A DNA stretch of 64,000 nt. It comes from Treponema succinifaciens DSM 2489 (GTDB lineage: Bacteria > Spirochaetota > Spirochaetia > Treponematales > Treponemataceae). This document shows, piece by piece, positions 59,336-64,000 of the stretch (its first letter is position 1; each line of letters begins with the position of its first letter). The notes below the pieces were generated by a model. That model was not told where the DNA came from. It saw nothing but the letters and a program-made list of their open reading frames with translations, and made no database searches. The position numbers and the translations under genes are program-made. Location: positions 1,876,501-1,940,500 of the forward strand of contig NC_015385.1 in the NCBI RefSeq assembly GCF_000195275.1, given 5' to 3'.

Positions 59336-61681
59336 TTACTCTTCGTGACTCTTTACGCTGTCGCCAATTGTGTAAGCTCTGTCATCATTGCTAGAAGACA
59401 TATACTGTGAAATTTCAGCACGATCCTGAGCTCTCTTGTATTCTTTTACAGAGAAAGCAACGCGCTCTTTGTCCACATCAATTGAAACAACATAAACATT
59501 AACTTTATCGCCAACATTGTATTTCTTTACAGCTTCCTCAAAAGGAACATCACGGTCATCGCTAAGGTTTGCTTTATTAACAAGACCTTCAATTCCATTA
59601 GGAGCTTTTACAAAAATTCCAAAATCATTGATAGAAGTAACTTCGCCCGCAAGAGTTCCGCCAACTCTATATTCCTCAGCAAAAGCCTTCCAAGGATTGT
59701 CTGTAAGCTGCTTTACGCCAACGCGGATTCTGTGGTTTTCTGGATCGCAGTCCAAAACAACAACATCCAAAGGCTGGTCAACTTTTATTTCGCTTCCAGG
59801 ATGCTTAATTTTCTTTGTCCAAGAAAGATCTTCGCCAGCAAGGAAAGCGTCAATGCCTTCTTCAAGCTGAACAAATGCACCGCTGTTTGCAATCTTTACA
59901 ACTTTTCCAGAAATCTTTGTTCCAACAGGATATTTGTCAGCAATTGAATCCCAAGGATTTTCTGTAACCTGCTTAAGACCAAGAGAAACGCGTCCGCCCT
60001 GAATGTCATAGCCAAGAATCATGCATTCAACTTCATCGCCTTCTTTTACCATATCAGACGGCTTGTTGATTTTCTTTGTCCAGCTGAATTCAGAGATATG
60101 CGCAAGACCTTCAATTCCCTCTTCAAGCTCAATAAATGCACCGAAATCAGGAACTTTTGTAACTTTTCCCTTTACAATATCATTTACATGGTATTTTTCT
60201 TCAAAGTGAACCCACGGATCTTCTGTAAAATGCTTAAGAGAAAGGTTGATTCTCTTTCCCTCTGGATCAAGGCGGATAACCTTAAGCTCGATTTCCTGAC
60301 CTTTTTTTACAAAATCCTTTGGACGAGTTACGTGTCCCCAGCTCATGTCATTGATGTGAAGAAGACCGTCAAATCCGCCAAGGTCAATAAATGCGCCAAA
60401 ACTTGTGAATGACTTTACAACACCTTTTACTGTGTCGCCAATCTTTACAGTCTCAAAGAATTTATCGCGATTTTCGTTAATCTGCTCTTCAAGATACTTG
60501 CGGCGGTTTACAACAACATTACGTTTGCCGTTGCTATAAAGACGCTCAACATAGAACTTAGACTTTACGCCGATAAGCTTGTCTTCTTTTTCAACTTTCT
60601 GAGCATCTGCCTGGCTGATTGGAAGGAATGCAGAAATTCCACCGCCAAGATTAACCATATATCCGCCTTTTGTAACAGAAGAAATAACACCTTCTACAGG
60701 AGTTTTCTGTTCAGAAGCAACCTTGAGTTCTTCCCAAAGACGTTTTTCATCGGCCTTCTGTTTTGAAACAATAGGACCATTTTTTCCAAACTGACTTACG
60801 AGATATACTGTAATTACATCTCCCTCTTTTGGAAGATTTCCAGCAAATTCAGATACTGGAATTTTTCCTTCTGACTTGCAGTTTACGTCAACGAATACAA
60901 TATCATCTGTAACTTGAACAACAGTAGCCTTTACATTAGCACCGTCTTCAACCGGCTCCATGTTATTAATAGATGCTTCTAATTGTGTGTAAATGTTGTC
61001 GGAGCCCTGGGCACCATTCTTTTCCACTTCCTTTTCCATAGCAAACCCTTTTGATTTTATTTTGCTTTCGATTATTGCACAAACATCATTTATGGTCAAG
61101 TCAGAAGTGTCAATATAGAATGCGTCCTTTGCTTTTTTTAGCGAGCCTTCCGCCTTGTTTCTGTCCATTTCATCGCGCTTGATAATGGCGGCTTTTATTT
61201 CTTCAAGTGAAAGTCCGCTGACTCCCTGATCAAAACGCCTCTTTGCCTGAACATCAATGCTGGCATCAAGATAAAACTTGAATTCCGCGTCGGGAAACAC
61301 AACAGTTGTCATGTCCCTGCCCTCGCAAATTATGCTAAGGCTTTTTACAATCTGCCTCATTCTTGAATTGACAAAATGCCGAAGCTCAACAAAAGAAGAA
61401 ACTTTTGAAACATTAGCATCAACCTTGTCCTGATGAAGCAAATCGTCAACATCTTTTCCGTTCAGAATCAGCCTTGCATTCACATAGTCAAGCCTCTGCT
61501 TCTTTGCAAAGTCAACTACGGATTTTTCATCATCAAGATTTATCCCGGAATCAAGCAAAGCAAGTGTAAGCGCGCGGTAAAAACTTCCGCTGTTTAAATA
61601 TGTAAGATTCAAGTCTTTTGCGACTTTTCCAGCAACTGTGCTTTTTCCTGTTCCTGCAGGACCATCTATAGCAACAACCAT
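59336..61681 (-). CDS. cmk-rpsA: Fused cytidylate kinase and ribosomal protein S1
   Basis: 781 residues. Residues 1-215 are cytidylate kinase (VVAIDGPAGTGKSTVAGKVA, CEGRDMTTVVFPDAE, KRDEMDRNK). After a linker, six S1 RNA-binding domains follow (for example VKGVVKSFTSFGAFIDLGGF, VKGKVTKVPDFGAFIELEEG). The two enzymes are separate genes in most bacteria, often adjacent; the fusion is known in treponemes. GAGG precedes the ATG. An internal ATG before the S1 part (about codon 214) could allow separate S1 synthesis. Confidence 0.95.
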   Translation of the reverse strand: MVVAIDGPAGTGKSTVAGKVAKDLNLTYLNSGSFYRALTLALLDSGINLDDEKSVVDFAKKQRLDYVNARLILNGKDVDDLLHQDKVDANVSKVSSFVELRHFVNSRMRQIVKSLSIICEGRDMTTVVFPDAEFKFYLDASIDVQAKRRFDQGVSGLSLEEIKAAIIKRDEMDRNKAEGSLKKAKDAFYIDTSDLTINDVCAIIESKIKSKGFAMEKEVEKNGAQGSDNIYTQLEASINNMEPVEDGANVKATVVQVTDDIVFVDVNCKSEGKIPVSEFAGNLPKEGDVITVYLVSQFGKNGPIVSKQKADEKRLWEELKVASEQKTPVEGVISSVTKGGYMVNLGGGISAFLPISQADAQKVEKEDKLIGVKSKFYVERLYSNGKRNVVVNRRKYLEEQINENRDKFFETVKIGDTVKGVVKSFTSFGAFIDLGGFDGLLHINDMSWGHVTRPKDFVKKGQEIELKVIRLDPEGKRINLSLKHFTEDPWVHFEEKYHVNDIVKGKVTKVPDFGAFIELEEGIEGLAHISEFSWTKKINKPSDMVKEGDEVECMILGYDIQGGRVSLGLKQVTENPWDSIADKYPVGTKISGKVVKIANSGAFVQLEEGIDAFLAGEDLSWTKKIKHPGSEIKVDQPLDVVVLDCDPENHRIRVGVKQLTDNPWKAFAEEYRVGGTLAGEVTSINDFGIFVKAPNGIEGLVNKANLSDDRDVPFEEAVKKYNVGDKVNVYVVSIDVDKERVAFSVKEYKRAQDRAEISQYMSSSNDDRAYTIGDSVKSHEE

Positions 61682-61694
61682 AACAACCTCTTTT

Positions 61695-62399
61695 TTAATT
61701 TTTGCAAAGTCTAAGAAGGGCTTTAACTTCGTCTTGAGTCAAATCCCTGAACTGCCCAAACTGAAGTTCTCCAACTCCAACGCAGCCAATTCTTATGCGC
61801 ATAAGGCTTTTTATTCCCACTTCATACTTTTCAAATACACGGCGGATTTCACGGTTTTTTCCTTCAACAAGAACGATTCTCATTCTATGTGAATTAAGCT
61901 CGCGGGCATCTTTGCAGCGGTAGAAAACTCCGTCGATTCTGATTCCGTCCATAAAATCATCCGCAAGAAAACGCGGCATAGGAAGGCTTGTGTCCACAAT
62001 GTATTCTTTTTCAAGCTCCGCGGAAGGATGTGAAAGTTTTGCGGCGAAGTCTCCGTCGTTTGTAAAAATAATAAGGCCGCTTGAAAACATATCAAGTCTG
62101 CCAACATTGTAAAGACGCTCCGAATAAGCTTCCTTGAGCAAATCCGCCGCAACAGGCCGACCTTTTTCATCGCTTGCGGAACACACGTATCCAGAAGGCT
62201 TATTTAAAAGAACATAACATTTTTTTTCTTCAAGGTGGATTTCTTTTTCATCAACACAGACTTTGTCTTGGACGTCGACTTTAGTTCCAAGCTCTGTTAC
62301 AACAGTTCCGTTTACGGTAACGCGTCCAGCGCAAATAATCGCTTCGCTGGCACGGCGGCTTGCAACACCGCATTTCGCCATGTACTGCTGAAGGCGCAT
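61695..62399 (-). CDS. rluB: 23S rRNA pseudouridine synthase RluB-type
   Basis: 234 residues from the ATG at 62399, giving the family start MRLQQYMAKCGVASRRASE (S4 domain). Catalytic motif NVGRLDMFSSGLIIFTNDG (Asp) and KNREIRRVFE are present. It modifies 23S rRNA near position 2605. Longer in-frame starts (62465, 62510) overlap scpB and lack likeness to the family. Confidence 0.85.
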   Translation of the reverse strand: MRLQQYMAKCGVASRRASEAIICAGRVTVNGTVVTELGTKVDVQDKVCVDEKEIHLEEKKCYVLLNKPSGYVCSASDEKGRPVAADLLKEAYSERLYNVGRLDMFSSGLIIFTNDGDFAAKLSHPSAELEKEYIVDTSLPMPRFLADDFMDGIRIDGVFYRCKDARELNSHRMRIVLVEGKNREIRRVFEKYEVGIKSLMRIRIGCVGVGELQFGQFRDLTQDEVKALLRLCKN

Positions 62400-62427
62400 A
62401 ACGTCTTCTTTTTTCTCTTTTGAATTA

Positions 62428-63087
62428 TTAACGGGCAAGTTCGAACCTCTCGCTTTCTTTTTCATCAAGCTGCGGCAAATCGGCAATGCTCTGTAAATGG
62501 AAGAATTCAAGAAACTCTTTTGTTGTGCCGTACATGACAGGTTTTCCGGGAATATCTTTTTTTCCGACTTCCTTTATAAACTTTCTGTCAAGCAAAACAC
62601 GCATCATGTTGTCCACATTTACATGGCGGATGCTTTCGATTTCCGCACGCGTTATAGGCTGACTGTAAGCAATTATCGACAAAGTTTCAATAGCGGCACG
62701 GCTTAACCTGCCTTCATTCTTTTTTCCATACCGCTCTTTTACAAAGTCAAAGCATTCTCTTTTTGGCGTAAGAGTCCAGCCTCCGATAATCATCGAAAGC
62801 TCAATTCCTGAATCCGCATTTGAATATTTTTCTTTTAGACGCTCTATGCATTCTTCAATTACATTAGGAGCCATCTTTGTTATCTTTGAAAGATTTTCAA
62901 CAGTCTGAGGCTCGCTTTCCAAAAAAAGAACAGTTTCCAAAAGAGCAGTTTCTGTATCAAGATTTAATTCTGCCCGGCGCTTTTCAAGGTCATTTTCAGC
63001 TTCATCCAAGGTATCTTCCAAAGCCTCTATATTTTCATTTGGTTCTTTTTTTTCCTCTGAAATCATGCCGCTTTCTGCTTCCTGCAT
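62428..63087 (-). CDS. scpB: Segregation and condensation protein B
   Basis: 219 residues with two winged helices; family motifs LLETVLFLESEPQTVENLSK, RLSRAAIETLSIIAYSQPIT and RAEIESIRHVN. ScpB is the kite subunit of the SMC condensin. It overlaps the end of scpA by 25 bases; an alternative ATG at 63066 would overlap by four. Confidence 0.92.
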   Translation of the reverse strand: MQEAESGMISEEKKEPNENIEALEDTLDEAENDLEKRRAELNLDTETALLETVLFLESEPQTVENLSKITKMAPNVIEECIERLKEKYSNADSGIELSMIIGGWTLTPKRECFDFVKERYGKKNEGRLSRAAIETLSIIAYSQPITRAEIESIRHVNVDNMMRVLLDRKFIKEVGKKDIPGKPVMYGTTKEFLEFFHLQSIADLPQLDEKESERFELAR

Positions 63088-63818
63088 ATTTTTATATCTC
63101 CAAACATTTTATTTTGATATATTTCAACTAAATTCAATTTTACTGCTTCAAGAATCGCCATAAAAGCGCAAATCACGTCAAGTTCGTTGCCTTTTCTAGT
63201 TATCAAGTCTGTAAACATGCATTCGCTTTTCTTTTCCAAAAGCTCGTTTATCAAGGCTATTTTTTCATTCGGAGCAATATCCTCGCCCATGTTCAAAAGA
63301 CGCTCGTCTGGATTTACATTTGTAAGATTCCTAAAAATCTTCTGCATATCCTGAAGCAAAGCCCAAGTGTCCATCTTTTTCCACTGGGAATCATCTTCGT
63401 CAAACGGAAGCGTTCTTTCTATTTTTTTACGCTCAAAGCTCCATTCGCTCTGCTCTTCCTGCTCTTCCATTAAAACAGAAAGTTTTTTAAAACGCTGATA
63501 TTCAATAAGCTGCTCAACAAGTTCTTCGCGGGGATCTTCCATGCTTTCGTCATCGTCATATCGGACTTCAACAGGCAAAAGAAGGCGGCTCTTTATGCAC
63601 GCAAGTTTTGCAGCCCAAAGATAGAATTCGCTCAGATCCTGCAAGTCAAGCTCCACAGCATAGTCAAGGTAGTCCTGAAACTGCTCCGTAATTTCCGCAA
63701 TCGGAATATCATAGATATTTATTTTATTTTCGCGTATAAGGCTCCATAAAAGATCAAGAGGTCCTTCAAATGTTCCTGCCATAAATTTTCTATGGCAAAC
63801 TGTCCGTTCTTGTTCCAT
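63063..63818 (-). CDS. scpA: Segregation and condensation protein A
   Basis: 251 residues from the ATG at 63818 (GGAG six bases upstream; the frame is open to 63866). Kleisin of the SMC complex: FEGPLDLLWSLIRENKINIY, DIPIAEITEQFQDYL, LWAAKLACIKSRLLLP, and a C-terminal winged helix. Operon with folK upstream and scpB, rluB downstream. Confidence 0.93.
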   Translation of the reverse strand: MEQERTVCHRKFMAGTFEGPLDLLWSLIRENKINIYDIPIAEITEQFQDYLDYAVELDLQDLSEFYLWAAKLACIKSRLLLPVEVRYDDDESMEDPREELVEQLIEYQRFKKLSVLMEEQEEQSEWSFERKKIERTLPFDEDDSQWKKMDTWALLQDMQKIFRNLTNVNPDERLLNMGEDIAPNEKIALINELLEKKSECMFTDLITRKGNELDVICAFMAILEAVKLNLVEIYQNKMFGDIKICRKQKAA

Positions 63819-63840
63819 TTTGCACTCCGAAGCAATATTT

Positions 63841-64000
63841 TTAAAACGAACAATATTTTTCCACACGCTGATCCTTTAAAAGCTCCAGTTTTTTTCCGTA
63901 GAATTCTATGTCCGCTTTATTAACATCGGCATTTTTTTGCAAAACTTCAAGAAAAGGCGCAAGAACAAACGCTCTTTCTAAAAGACGCTCGTGCGGAATC
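63841..64000 (-). CDS. folK: HPPK (FolK), C-terminal fragment at window edge
   Basis: The minus strand reads IPHERLLERAFVLAPFLEVL, then helical residues and ends in VEKYCSF with stop at 63841. This matches the P-H-x-R-x-x-x-R-x-F-V-L-x-P motif of 6-hydroxymethyl-dihydropterin pyrophosphokinase in folate synthesis. The start is beyond the window. Confidence 0.8.
   Translation of the reverse strand, partial: IPHERLLERAFVLAPFLEVLQKNADVNKADIEFYGKKLELLKDQRVEKYCSF

Overview
The window looks like chromosome of a host-associated treponeme (Spirochaetota) carrying part of an integrated conjugative element. The host call rests on the fused cytidylate kinase/ribosomal protein S1 gene (a fusion known in Treponema), the scpA-scpB-rluB-cmk/rpsA order, many lipoproteins, homopolymeric G tracts and moderately AT-rich DNA. 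The species is an inference from gene content; no rRNA is present.

Region 1 (1 to about 28,740) is a conjugative element with a P-type (Trb/VirB) type IV secretion system. Read on the minus strand it runs trbF, trbG, trbI, a 1,980-residue Ig-like (BIG2) lipoprotein, then after a plus-strand cargo block (7,362-11,399) traG/virD4, a possible nuclease gene, a ribbon-helix-helix gene, trbB, trbC, trbD and trbE (cut by the left edge). Upstream of trbF lie a VirD2-like relaxase, small unknown genes, a truncated cytosine methyltransferase and a possible Rep_1-like protein. A topoisomerase III gene and an IS30-family transposase close the block on the plus strand. This DNA is visibly richer in G+C than what follows. 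The left end is outside the window; the right end probably lies between the IS30 gene and glyA, but no attachment site was found.

Two features of the element stand out. A palindrome (CCGACACGTGTCGG) occurs nine times, only between 20,014 and 27,452, mostly inside genes and always without breaking the frame. Second, traG, trbF and topB share an 11-base leader motif, TCTGCCCGCCC, each time in the loop of a hairpin whose stem differs in sequence but still pairs and which covers or abuts the ribosome binding site. This suggests a shared translational operator.

Region 2 (29,100-41,700) is glyA followed by an accessory zone: a beta-helix-like lipoprotein, a YafQ/DinJ module, a decayed acetyltransferase, a SPOR protein, a LapA-like protein, a VapC-type module between 36-bp direct repeats, a MITE-like element, an ankyrin gene, a PD-(D/E)XK-like gene split at a tetranucleotide repeat, two unknown AT-rich genes, a lipoprotein put out of frame by a G9 tract, an XRE regulator and an outer-membrane beta-barrel candidate.

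Region 3 (41,700-64,000) is mostly core chromosome: GH2 glycosidase, adenosine deaminase, a second MITE-like copy, an RRM protein, M28 peptidase, EamA transporter, RluA-type synthase, rsgA, tRNA-Lys, an EF-G, an orphan response regulator, nadE, rlmJ, a lipoprotein, a TPR protein, a sigma-54 activator, cmk-rpsA, rluB, scpB, scpA and the end of folK. Several of these genes have promoters whose -10 box lies only 6-9 bases before the ATG, suggesting leaderless mRNAs.
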